The position numbers and the translations under genes were made by a program. DNA of 64,000 nucleotides from Streptomyces griseoviridis (lineage in GTDB: Bacteria > Actinomycetota > Actinomycetes > Streptomycetales > Streptomycetaceae), in NCBI GenBank assembly GCA_014649155.1, contig BMSM01000006.1:248001-312000 (forward strand). The letters are read 5' to 3'. Positions 43,553 to 51,716 of this stretch are shown piece by piece. The notes under the pieces were generated by a model, which saw only the letters and a program-made list of their open reading frames with translations, ran no database searches and was not told where the DNA came from. How positions within the stretch are numbered: position 1 is the stretch's first letter; each line of letters opens with the position of its first letter.

Positions 43553-44389
43553 ATGACGAGGACGGGCGGTGGCCGGCGGCGCGGCGGGCGAACGCCCGGC
43601 CTCGACCGGGAACGGATCGTCCGCGCCGCGGTCCGGCTCCTGGACGCCGAGGGCCTGCCCGGCCTCTCCATGCGCCGCCTCGCCGCGGAACTGGACGTCA
43701 CCACGACGTCCGTCTACTGGTACGTCGACACCAAGGACGACCTCCTGGCGCTCGCCCTGGACGCCGTCCACGCCGAACCGGCCCCGCCCGCGCCCGGCGC
43801 CGGCGGGGACTGGCGCGACCGGCTGCGCGCCCTGGCCCGGGAGTACCTGGCCCTCCTGGACCGGCACCCCTGGGCGGCCCGGCCGGCCGGCACCGACCCG
43901 GCCCCGGGTCCGCACGCGGCGGCCTTCGCGGAGCGGGTGCGGGACACCGTCGCCCGGGCCGGCCTGCCCGCGTGCCGCCGCCCCGGCGCCGCCGTGAGCG
44001 TCCTCCGCTTCCTGCGGGGGCTCGGCGCGGCGCCCCGCCTGCCGGAGCAGGACGTCGAGTACGCCCTGGACCTGCTGGTCAGCGGCATCGAGGCGACGGC
44101 CGCCCGGGAGCGCGGCCGGACGGGAAACCGGGCTGCCGGACACGCGACTCCGGGGGACGGACGCGCGACTCCGGGGGACGGACACGCGACTCCGGGGGAC
44201 GGACACGCGACTCCGGCGGACGGACACGCGACTCCGGCGGACGGACTCGCGACCCCGGCGGACGGACACGCGACCCCGAGAGATGGACACGCCGCTCCGG
44301 AGGGCGGACGCGTCAGCCCTCCTCGGCCAGCCGCGCCGGGAAGCCCCCCGTCGCCACCGGACCCCACCGCTCCGGCGTCACCCGGATGA
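43553..44389 (+). CDS. TetR-family regulator with a repeat-extended C-terminus
   Basis: A 278-residue protein. Residues about 15-70 are a TetR helix-turn-helix (RIVRAAVRLLDAEGL, SMRRLAAELDVTTTSVYWYV), and the ligand domain runs to about 190. After that, eight copies of a seven-residue unit (DGHATPG-like) and a Pro/Ser-rich tail add about 85 residues. The final 77 bases overlap the 3' end of the convergent PPOX gene. The normal family length is near 190-210, so the tail looks like a later addition caused by the 21-bp DNA repeat. It starts 13 bases after the GT39 gene, with GGAGG before the ATG, and may regulate that operon. Confidence 0.85.
   Translation: MTRTGGGRRRGGRTPGLDRERIVRAAVRLLDAEGLPGLSMRRLAAELDVTTTSVYWYVDTKDDLLALALDAVHAEPAPPAPGAGGDWRDRLRALAREYLALLDRHPWAARPAGTDPAPGPHAAAFAERVRDTVARAGLPACRRPGAAVSVLRFLRGLGAAPRLPEQDVEYALDLLVSGIEATAARERGRTGNRAAGHATPGDGRATPGDGHATPGDGHATPADGHATPADGLATPADGHATPRDGHAAPEGGRVSPPRPAAPGSPPSPPDPTAPASPG
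44138..44305 (+). repeat. 21-bp tandem repeat in the TetR gene
   Basis: Eight units of 21 bp (core GGACACGCGACTCCGGGGGAC) run in frame. The first units are nearly identical and the last three diverged, a typical sign of slippage or unequal exchange. Confidence 0.9.
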
Positions 44390-44783
44390 TCGACTTGCCC
44401 TGCTTCACCATGGCCGCCCGGTACTCGTCCCAGTCCGGGTGCTCACCGGAGATGTTCCGGAAGTACTCCACGAGCGGCTCCACGGAGTCCGGCGCGTCGA
44501 TGACCTCGGCCGTGCCGTCGATCTGCACCCAGGGGCCGTTCCACTCGTCGCTGAGCACGACCACGCTCACCCGCGGGTCGCGGCGCGCGTTGCGGGTCTT
44601 GGCCCGCTCCGGGTACGTGGAGACCACGATCCGTCCCGAGTCGTCGACACCGCAGGTCAGCGGCGACGCCTGGGGGCTGCCGTCGGCCCGCCGGGTCAGC
44701 AGCAGCGCGCGGTGACGGGGGCGGACGAAGTCGAGCAACCCGTCCAGCGAGACACGGGTGTTCGTAGCGATGTTCGGTGCCAT
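44313..44783 (-). CDS. PPOX-class (pyridoxamine oxidase-like) F420- or flavin-binding protein
   Basis: A 156-residue split-barrel protein similar to the Rv1155-type F420/FMN enzymes: RHRALLLTRRADGSPQASPL, VVSTYPERAKTRNARRDPRV and the C-terminal IIRVTPERW are family features. It would reduce or oxidise a small substrate using deazaflavin or flavin; the substrate is unknown. Its 3' end is overlapped by the TetR tail on the other strand. Confidence 0.88.
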   Translation of the reverse strand: MAPNIATNTRVSLDGLLDFVRPRHRALLLTRRADGSPQASPLTCGVDDSGRIVVSTYPERAKTRNARRDPRVSVVVLSDEWNGPWVQIDGTAEVIDAPDSVEPLVEYFRNISGEHPDWDEYRAAMVKQGKSIIRVTPERWGPVATGGFPARLAEEG

Positions 44784-44792
44784 GCCGCCAGC

Positions 44793-45173
44793 CTAGGCCG
44801 CCATGCCGTCGACGGCGCCCAACGCCTCGGCGAGGTTGTCGTGGACCGGCACGTCCCGGCGCAGGCCGGTCAGTTCCAGGACCCGGCTGGGCACCTCGTC
44901 CGGGATGGCCACCAGGCGGAGCCGGACCCGGCGGGGCAGCCGGTGGCGCACCTCGTCGATGAGGCGGACGCCCTGGGAGTCCATGAAGACCGTCCCGGTC
45001 AGATCCAGTACGAGGAGCCGCAGCGACTCACCGCGGGGGGTGGCCGCGGCGAGGATCAGCGGCAGCAGCCCCATCGCGTTGCAGTAGTCGATCTCCGGAG
45101 GCAGTCGGAGCACGGCGCAACCGGGCGGCTCGCACGGTGCGCCGGGTGGGGGGAGGAAGGTCACGTCACTCAC
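44793..45173 (-). CDS. STAS-domain anti-sigma factor antagonist
   Basis: A 126-residue SpoIIAA-like protein. The phosphorylated serine lies in LTGTVFMDSQGVRLI, intact. It would bind an HATPase anti-sigma factor when unphosphorylated and free a SigB-like sigma factor. It lies 9 bases before the PPOX gene on the same strand. The HATPase proteins at 11921-12385 and 18366-18917 and the SpoIIE-type protein at 14029-15444 are possible but distant partners. Confidence 0.9.
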   Translation of the reverse strand: MSDVTFLPPPGAPCEPPGCAVLRLPPEIDYCNAMGLLPLILAAATPRGESLRLLVLDLTGTVFMDSQGVRLIDEVRHRLPRRVRLRLVAIPDEVPSRVLELTGLRRDVPVHDNLAEALGAVDGMAA

Positions 45174-45403
45174 CTGACAGACGTTCGTCCGGCTTCACAG
45201 GGGGGCGGCCGCTTCCTGACCGACGCTCATTCCACCATGCCGCCCGCCGGGCGCGGAAGGCGGCCGGCCGGACGGTCAACCGGGCGTCACCGGCAGGCAA
45301 CCGAGCAGCTAGAGTGCTGTCCGTCCTGTGCTCGCAGTCGGGAATGTGCTGCGGAGCTCTCCTGCGCACGGCCGTACGGCCGTGCATGCCGAAGAGGTTC
45401 GTG

Positions 45404-46129
45404 GTGACTGCGTCCGAATTTACCGATGTGCCGCGTTTTCCGGCTGGTTACGAGCTGGCCGAGGTCCTGACCGCGGCGGCTCGGCAATTGCACGAGACGG
45501 TCACCCCGAACGGCACCCTGCGCACCGCGGTGCAACTGGCGGTGTCCCTGGTGCCCGGCGCCGAGCAGGCGGGCATCTCGGTGGTGGAGCGCGGCAGCCA
45601 GCGCCGCACGCTCGCGTGGACCGACGAGACCGTCCGCACCGCCGAGTCCCGCGCCGGCGGCCGGGAACCGCACCCGCTGTGGGACCGCCTCTGGACGGCG
45701 CCCGTGGCCCGGCTGGAGGACAGCCTCGCGGAGGCCCCCGGCACGGCGCTGTCCGACTCGGGGCTGCGCTCGGTGCTGTCGCTGCGGCTGCGGGCCGACC
45801 GGCGCAGCCTCACCGTCCTGACGACCTACGCCCGCCGCCCCCGCGTCTTCGACGAGGACGCCACCCGCGTCGGGCGGCTGTTCACCCAGCACGTCAGCCT
45901 GGCCCTGGACACGGCGACCGAACGCGAGCAGCTCACCGAGGCCATGCGCACCCGGGACCTGATCGGCCAGGCCACCGGCATCCTCATGGAACGCATGGAG
46001 ATCGACGCGGCCGGCGCGTTCGAGAGCCTGGTGAAGGCGTCGCAGCGGGAGAACGTGAAACTCCGCGACCTCGCCCGCCGCATCGTCGACGCCCACGAGG
46101 CCCCCGGCGGACGCCCGGCCGAGCGCTGA
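45404..46129 (+). CDS. GAF-ANTAR transcription antiterminator, copy 1
   Basis: A 241-residue protein with a GAF-like sensor domain (about 15-160) and an ANTAR RNA-binding domain (about 170-225, 'IGQATGILMERMEIDAAGAFESL', 'NVKLRDLARRIVD'). ANTAR proteins bind paired hexaloop hairpins in nascent RNA and prevent termination. Ribosome-site spacing (AGAGG at 45393-45397) favours the GTG at 45404; an ATG at 45386 is an alternative. The 230 bases before it, shared with the divergent STAS gene, hold the promoters. Confidence 0.9.
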   Translation: MTASEFTDVPRFPAGYELAEVLTAAARQLHETVTPNGTLRTAVQLAVSLVPGAEQAGISVVERGSQRRTLAWTDETVRTAESRAGGREPHPLWDRLWTAPVARLEDSLAEAPGTALSDSGLRSVLSLRLRADRRSLTVLTTYARRPRVFDEDATRVGRLFTQHVSLALDTATEREQLTEAMRTRDLIGQATGILMERMEIDAAGAFESLVKASQRENVKLRDLARRIVDAHEAPGGRPAER

Positions 46130-46202
46130 TCCCCGAGGGCCGGCGCGGGTGCCGCCGGGCACCCGAGGCGTTAACGGGCGGCGACGGGATATCCGTACGG
46201 TC

Positions 46203-46892
46203 ATGACCGCCGAGACGCCCGACACGCTCGACCACGCCATGGTGCGCAGCCAGGGCCTCGACACCCTGCTGCGCGATCTCACCGACCGCGCGGTGCGGGA
46301 GGTGCCCGGCGCGGTCGCGTGCAGCATCACCGTGCGCCGGGCCGACCGCCTCCTCACCCTGGCGGGCAGCCGGGGCCTGCCCGCCGGCCTCGACCTGCGG
46401 CAGTACGAGAACGGCTCGGGTCCCTGTGTGGACGCGGCGGAGACGGGGAGCCCGCGGTACGTCCCCGATCTGGCCACCGAGACCCGCTGGCCGGCGTACA
46501 CAGAGTACGCCCTGGCCACCGGCGTCCGCTGTGTGCTGGCGCTGCCGCTCCTCCTGGAGGGCGAGACGGGCGCCGCCCTGAACCTCTACGGGCTCCTGCC
46601 GCACTCGCTGGCCCGGCATCGCGAGACGGCCCGCGCGTTCGCGGCGCGGACCGTCGGCGCCGTCGACGCGGCGCTGCGCATCGAGCGGCAGCGGTCCTCG
46701 GCGGCCGATGTGCGCACCGCCCTGCTGTCCCGGAGCGTGATCGACCAGGCGATCGGCATCCTGATGGCGCGGGAGCGGGTGGAGGCCCAGGTCGCGCTGG
46801 ACCGGCTGCGCCGGGTCTCCCAGAACCGCAACGTCAAGCTGCGGGACCTGTGCCAGGACCTGGTCGACCAGGTGAGCCGGCCGGGCGGCTGA
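46203..46892 (+). CDS. GAF-ANTAR transcription antiterminator, copy 2
   Basis: A 229-residue protein of the same architecture: GAF (about 15-155, with YENGSGPCVDAAETG and RYVPDLATETRWPAY) and ANTAR (about 165-225, 'IDQAIGILMARERVEAQVALDRL', 'NVKLRDLCQDLVDQV'). It starts 73 bases after copy 1 on the same strand and probably shares its transcript. The tandem arrangement suggests duplication followed by divergence in the sensor domain. Confidence 0.9.
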   Translation: MTAETPDTLDHAMVRSQGLDTLLRDLTDRAVREVPGAVACSITVRRADRLLTLAGSRGLPAGLDLRQYENGSGPCVDAAETGSPRYVPDLATETRWPAYTEYALATGVRCVLALPLLLEGETGAALNLYGLLPHSLARHRETARAFAARTVGAVDAALRIERQRSSAADVRTALLSRSVIDQAIGILMARERVEAQVALDRLRRVSQNRNVKLRDLCQDLVDQVSRPGG

Positions 46893-46907
46893 GACCCGCC
46901 GGGGGGC

Positions 46908-47732
46908 TCAGGCGGCCGGCGGCAGCGAGTCGCCCTGCACCGTCTGGATGTCCAGCTCCACCCGGAGCGTGGTGCCGATGGCGGCGATGCCGGCCTGGAG
47001 GACCTGGTTGTAGTTCATGGCGAAGTCCTCGCGCCGCAGCTCGGTGGTGGCCTTGAACGCCGCCCGGGTGCCGCCCCACGGGTCGGCGCCGGTGCCCAGG
47101 TAGGACAGGTCCAGGTCGACGGGCCGGACCACGCCGTGCAGGGTCAGCTCGCCGTGCACGGTCCAGCGGTCCCGTCCGGCCTCGGTGACGCCGGTGGACC
47201 GGAAGGTGATGTCCGGGAACCGCTCGACGTCCAGGAAGTCCGCGGACTTCAGGTGGGTGTCGCGCATGCCGTTGCCGGTGTCGATGGACGCGGCCCTGAT
47301 GACGGCCTCCACCCGTGACTTGGTGACGTCGTCCGGCGCGATCTCGACGGTCCCGGCGAAGTCCGTGAACCGGCCGTGCACGCTGGAGATGCCCAGGTGC
47401 TGGGCGACCGCGGCGACGCTGGAGTGCGCCGGGTCGATGGTCCAGGGCCCCGGCGGCGGCAGCTCGGTGCCGCCCTGCCGGGCCAGCGTCACCGTGCCGA
47501 CCTCGGCCCGTCCGCTGGCGGTGACGATCGCGCTGGACGCGGCCGGCGCGTACCCGACCGCCGTGACGATCACGGTGTAGGCCCCCGGCTGCAGTTCCGT
47601 GGTGTCCCGCACGGCCCCCTCGGCGTCCGCCTCGGCGCGCAGCACCTGCGTGCCGGTCATGTCGGTCACCGTGACGACCGCGTGCGACACGGCCCATCCG
47701 TCCCGCGTTCGGATCTTCGCGGTCAGTCCCAT
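46908..47732 (-). CDS. YceI-family protein with N-terminal beta-sandwich domain
   Basis: A 274-residue protein. Residues about 1-88 form a carboxypeptidase-regulatory-like beta domain (VTVTDMTGTQVLRAEADAEG, LQPGAYTVIVTAVGYAPA), and 95-274 a YceI lipocalin fold (WTIDPAHSSVAAVAQHLGISSVHGRF ... GELTLHG), known to bind isoprenoid-type lipids. No signal peptide is visible, unlike most YceI proteins. The ATG at 47730-47732 follows AGGGAG. It lies directly downstream of an exporter that carries three copies of the same kind of beta domain, so they probably work together. Confidence 0.9.
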   Translation of the reverse strand: MGLTAKIRTRDGWAVSHAVVTVTDMTGTQVLRAEADAEGAVRDTTELQPGAYTVIVTAVGYAPAASSAIVTASGRAEVGTVTLARQGGTELPPPGPWTIDPAHSSVAAVAQHLGISSVHGRFTDFAGTVEIAPDDVTKSRVEAVIRAASIDTGNGMRDTHLKSADFLDVERFPDITFRSTGVTEAGRDRWTVHGELTLHGVVRPVDLDLSYLGTGADPWGGTRAAFKATTELRREDFAMNYNQVLQAGIAAIGTTLRVELDIQTVQGDSLPPAA

Positions 47733-47840
47733 CCCGTTTTCTCCCTGCAAAGGCTCAGAAAGTGGTCACAGAAGAACCGGCCCGTGGCGGCGAGCGCGCC
47801 TCCGCTCAGAGCGCGCGCGCCACCACGGGCCGGGGCCTCG

Positions 47841-50390
47841 CTACTCGCCGGGGTGGGCGAGCTCGATGTCGTGGCCGTCCGCGCCCTGGCCGCTCACGGT
47901 CAGGGAGGTGGCCACCGGCGGGTAGCCCGTCGCGATGACGGTGTACTCGCCGCTGTCCAGGTCGGTGAAGGCGTACGCCCCGTCCGACCCGGTGGTGGCG
48001 GTGCCGACCACGTTGCCGGCCGCGTCGACCAGCGTCACGCGGGCGTCGGCCAGCGGGCCGTGCGGCGCCTTGACGGTGCCCTGCACGCGGGCGCCGGCCT
48101 CCAGGTCGACCTCGACCCGGGTGACCCCGGTGCCGCCGACCTCGACGGGCAGCGCGCGCGGCCGGAACCCGGCGGCGTTGACCGCCACGGTCACCGTGCC
48201 CGGCACCAGTTCGGCGAGGGTGAAGTCGCCGTCCTCGCCGGTGGACGCGGTGGCGAGCAGGTCGCCGCGGACGTCGGTCACGATGACCATCGCGTCCTTG
48301 ACGGGCTCGCCGTTCGCCGCGGCCCGCACCAGGCCGGTCAGGCCGCTGGTGCCGCTGAGCAGCACGTCGTAGGCGACCGGTTCGTCGTTGACGACGATCG
48401 TCGACGCCTGCGGCTGGTAGCCGTCGGCGGAGGCGATCAGGACGTACGATCCGGCGCCCGGCGCGTCCACCGCGTAGGAGCCGTCGGCCTGCGCGACCGA
48501 GCGGCCGAGCTGCCGTCCGCCGAGCGAGATCAGCGTCACCGCGGCCTGCGCCACGGGCGCGCTCTCGGCGCCGCGGACGTGACCGCGGACCGGGACGCCG
48601 CCGGAGACGGGGGCCGGGGCGGCACCGGAGCCGCCGGCCGCCGTGGCGACCGCGGCGAGCCGCTGGGTCCCGTCCGGGCCCGGCTCGGCGACGGAGGCGG
48701 CCACACCGGCCGGGACCTGCTCGGCGGCCGGGGCGGCAGCCGACGTGGTGGCCTCGGCGGTGGCCGGGGCGACCGGGGCGGCGGTCCGGCCGGTGGCCTC
48801 GGCGGCCTGGGCCAGGGCGCCCGTGGTGCGCAGCGGGACCTCCTTGATGAACAGCGTCACCAGCAGACCGAGGAACGCGATCGGCGCGACGATCAGGAAG
48901 ATGTCGGCGATGCCGTGCCCGTAGGCGCTCTCCAGCCACTCGCGGATGCCCGGGGGCAGCAGGTCCATGTCCGGGATCGAGCCGCCGCCGGAGGTCTTGG
49001 CCGCCGCCGCCTGCTCCTGCGGGCTGAGCTGCCCGATGGTGTCGGAGGCGTAGTGGCTGATCCGGGTGGACATGATCGAGCCGAGCACGGAGACGCCGAC
49101 CGCACCGCCGAGGGACCGGAAGAAGGTCACGGTGGAGGACGCGGCGCCCAGGTCGCTCGGGGCCACCTGGTTCTGCGTGCAGAGCACAAGGTTCTGCATC
49201 ATCATGCCGACGCCCAGACCCATCAGCGCCATGAAGATCGCGATCCGCCAGTACGGGGTGTCGTACCGCATGGTGCTCAGCAGGCCGAGCCCGGCGGTCA
49301 GCAGGACGCCGCCGGAGACCAGCCACGCCTTCCACTTGCCGGTCCGGGTGATGATCAGGCCGGAGACCGTGGAGGAGACGAACAGGCCGCCGATCATCGG
49401 GATGGTCATGACGCCCGACATGGTCGGGGACTTGTCCCGGGCGAGCTGGAAGTACTGGCTGAAGTAGACGGTGCCCGCGAACATCGCGATACCGACGAAC
49501 AGCGAGGCTAGCGACGCCAGCGAGATGGTGCGGTTCCTGAACAGGCGCAGCGGGATGATCGGCTCGCTGGCCTTGGTCTCGACGAAGCAGAAGATCAGCG
49601 CGAGGAGGATCGAGCCGCCGACCATGACACCGGTCTGCCACGACATCCAGTCGTACTTGTCGTCGGCGAAGGTGACCCAGAGGAGCAGCAGGCAGACGGC
49701 GGCGCTGATGAAGAAGGCACCGGCCCAGTCGACCTTGACCGTGCGCTTGACCACCGGCAGGTGCAGCGTCTTCTGGAGCACGATCAGCGCGATGACCGCG
49801 AAGGGCACGCCGACGTAGAGGCACCAGCGCCAGCCGAGCCAGCTGGTGTCGGTGATGACGCCGCCGAGCAGCGGGCCGCCGACGGTGGCGACGGCGAAGG
49901 TCGCGCCGAGGTAGCCGGAGTACCGGCCGCGCTCACGCGGGGAGATCATCGCGGCCATGATGATCTGGGCCAGGGCGGACAGACCGCCGGCGCCCAGACC
50001 CTGGATGACCCGCGCGCTGATCAGCATCGCCGGGTTCTGCGCGAGACCCGCGACGACCGATCCGACGACGTAGACGATCAGGGCTATCTGGACCAGGGCC
50101 TTCTTGCTGAAGAGGTCCGCGAGCTTGCCCCACAGGGGGGTGGAGGCGGTCATCGCCAGCAGCGAGGCCGTGACGACCCAGGTGTAGGCGCTCTGGCCAC
50201 CGCCCAGGTCCCCGATGATCTCGGGCAGGGCGTTGGTGACGATGGTCGAGGACAGGATGGCGGCGAACATGCCGAGCAGCAGCCCGGACAGCGCCTCCAT
50301 GATCTGCCGGTGCGTCATCGGAGCGTCTCCCGAGGAGCCTCCCCCGTGCTTGGCATGAGCCCGCACACCGGCCGGTGTGGTCGTTGCCAT
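47841..50390 (-). CDS. DHA2 drug exporter (14-helix MFS) with three C-terminal beta domains
   Basis: An 849-residue fusion. Residues about 25-550 are an EmrB/QacA-type MFS exporter (start GLLLGMFAAILSSTIVTNALPEI, the DHA2 motif C region, last helix IFLIVAPIAFLGLLVTLFI). A low-complexity Ala linker follows, then three carboxypeptidase-regulatory-like domains from about 605 to 849, each with a DGSYAV/DGDFTL/DGAYAF strand and a GY or GF turn. With 14 helices the tail should be cytoplasmic, which is unusual for this fold. GGAAG precedes the ATG. The MarR gene 13 bases upstream is transcribed in the same direction and probably controls it. Confidence 0.92.
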   Translation of the reverse strand: MATTTPAGVRAHAKHGGGSSGDAPMTHRQIMEALSGLLLGMFAAILSSTIVTNALPEIIGDLGGGQSAYTWVVTASLLAMTASTPLWGKLADLFSKKALVQIALIVYVVGSVVAGLAQNPAMLISARVIQGLGAGGLSALAQIIMAAMISPRERGRYSGYLGATFAVATVGGPLLGGVITDTSWLGWRWCLYVGVPFAVIALIVLQKTLHLPVVKRTVKVDWAGAFFISAAVCLLLLWVTFADDKYDWMSWQTGVMVGGSILLALIFCFVETKASEPIIPLRLFRNRTISLASLASLFVGIAMFAGTVYFSQYFQLARDKSPTMSGVMTIPMIGGLFVSSTVSGLIITRTGKWKAWLVSGGVLLTAGLGLLSTMRYDTPYWRIAIFMALMGLGVGMMMQNLVLCTQNQVAPSDLGAASSTVTFFRSLGGAVGVSVLGSIMSTRISHYASDTIGQLSPQEQAAAAKTSGGGSIPDMDLLPPGIREWLESAYGHGIADIFLIVAPIAFLGLLVTLFIKEVPLRTTGALAQAAEATGRTAAPVAPATAEATTSAAAPAAEQVPAGVAASVAEPGPDGTQRLAAVATAAGGSGAAPAPVSGGVPVRGHVRGAESAPVAQAAVTLISLGGRQLGRSVAQADGSYAVDAPGAGSYVLIASADGYQPQASTIVVNDEPVAYDVLLSGTSGLTGLVRAAANGEPVKDAMVIVTDVRGDLLATASTGEDGDFTLAELVPGTVTVAVNAAGFRPRALPVEVGGTGVTRVEVDLEAGARVQGTVKAPHGPLADARVTLVDAAGNVVGTATTGSDGAYAFTDLDSGEYTVIATGYPPVATSLTVSGQGADGHDIELAHPGE

Positions 50391-50403
50391 GGACTTCCTT
50401 TAC

Positions 50404-50904
50404 TTACGTGGTGATCGCGGGTGTACGGGTGGACTGCTCGGCCGGGTGCGGCGCGGCGGTCCGCGCCGGCGCCGACCGGCAGTCGTCGAAACTCGCCCTG
50501 AGCCGGGCCATGAGCCCCGCGAGCTGGCCGACCTCGTCGTCGGTCCAGTCGCCCAGGCGGTGGGCGAGCAGCTGTGTGGTCCGTTCGGACAGCTCGTCGA
50601 GCTGCGCCTGGCCCTCGGGCGTCAGACGCAGGATGCGCGAGCGCTTGTCGGCCGGATCGGGGGACCGTTCGATCCAACCCCGATCGGCGATGTGCGCGAC
50701 ATGGCGGCTGGTCACCGACATGTCCACGGAGAGCAGCTCCGCGAGCTTGCTCATGCGCATGTCGCCGTGGCGGCCGAGCAACGTCAGTACGGCGGCGGAG
50801 CCACCGGGGCAGTCGGCCGGCAGGATGCGGCCCAGCTCCCGTTTCACGGCGCCGAAGGCGCTGAACTGGCGGATCAGCTCCTCGTACTGCGCCTTTCCGG
50901 CCAT
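50404..50904 (-). CDS. MarR-family repressor of the exporter
   Basis: A 166-residue winged-helix regulator (LTLLGRHGDMRMSKLAELL, SVDMSVTSRHVAHIADRGWIERSPDPADKRSRILRL split by the wing). AGGAGGT (complement of 50909-50915) precedes ATG 50902-50904 at proper distance; an in-frame GTG at 50910 would overlap the ribosome site, so I reject it. The promoter region carries three operator-like repeats, consistent with autoregulation and control of the downstream exporter and YceI genes. Confidence 0.92.
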   Translation of the reverse strand: MAGKAQYEELIRQFSAFGAVKRELGRILPADCPGGSAAVLTLLGRHGDMRMSKLAELLSVDMSVTSRHVAHIADRGWIERSPDPADKRSRILRLTPEGQAQLDELSERTTQLLAHRLGDWTDDEVGQLAGLMARLRASFDDCRSAPARTAAPHPAEQSTRTPAITT

Positions 50905-50921
50905 CTGCACCTCCTGGTTTG

Positions 50922-51004
50922 TTGCTTAGGGCAACCATAAGACCTGATGGTTGCTGAAGGCAAATAAAGAAGGTAAGAGAGCGCTAAAAGCTTGGCAAAG
51001 GCAA
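50922..51004. promoter_or_regulatory. Three MarR operator-like repeats
   Basis: TTGCTTAGGGCAA (50922-50934) and TTGCTGAAGGCAA (50951-50963) have inverted TTGC/GCAA arms, and TTGGCAAAGGCAA (50992-51004) is a third, less perfect copy. They lie just upstream of the MarR start, in an unusually AT-rich stretch, with 29- and 41-base steps. MarR repressors bind such short palindromes. Confidence 0.7.
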
Positions 51005-51110
51005 GTATTGCGAATGTAAACGCACTGGTGACGGGGGTCGACCGGGGGGCGGCCCTCCGGGGCGGGCCTGCGGTTGGGGCTGCCCGCCGGATTCGCTAGT
51101 GTCTCGGCCC

Positions 51111-51311
51111 ATGGCGAACAACCAGGGCCCCCAGGGCAATTACGACCCCGCAGGCAGCACCCAGATGTTCCGCGCGTTCGTCGACGAGGAGGGCCCGGCC
51201 ACCCGGCCGACGGCCGCCGCCGGCTCCTCCGGCCCCCGCGTCGGTCTCATCGTCGGTGTCGTGGCCGTCATCGTGGTCGTCGCGGCGGTGGCCTGGCTCG
51301 CGCTGAGCTGA
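51111..51311 (+). CDS. Small single-helix membrane protein
   Basis: A 66-residue protein with a hydrophilic N-terminus (MANNQGPQGNYDPAGSTQMF) and one C-terminal membrane helix (VGLIVGVVAVIVVVAAVAWLAL). It looks like the small tail-anchored proteins common in Streptomyces; function unknown. ATG 51111 is chosen because it starts the conserved-looking part. It diverges from the marR gene. Confidence 0.6.
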   Translation: MANNQGPQGNYDPAGSTQMFRAFVDEEGPATRPTAAAGSSGPRVGLIVGVVAVIVVVAAVAWLALS

Positions 51312-51716
51312 CCACGCGCCCGCGGACCCGAACCGTACGGACGCGTACGCCCCCACCGTCCCCCCCCGTCACCGCCGCGGCGCCCTCGGGCGCGCCCGCG
51401 GCGGTGCGGTCGTCCCGCGGCGGACGGCACCGGGCGGGTGGGCGTGCGGCTGCGCGGTCGGTACGTGGGCGATCGCCGCGGCGACCGGTTTACGGGCGTT
51501 CGATGCGGTGACCCGTACATGCGTGGTGTCCGCGTGGTGTCGGTCGCGGGCGGCCGGTGCGCGGGCGGACGGCGGAAACGGTTCGCCGGAGGGACCGCCG
51601 ACGCGGGTACGACCGGCCGGCCGACGGTGACCGGCACAGTGGTCGGCGGGCGTGGCCATCGGTGAAGGAGGGCTCGGCCGAGGAGCGGTCGGCCGATACC
51701 GGGCGTGCGGTCGGGG
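51312..51716. other. Gene-free interval before the end of sigN
   Basis: A 405-base region between convergent genes, very GC-rich with short GGCGG/GTACG repeats. I see no supported gene, RNA or clear terminator. Confidence 0.4.
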
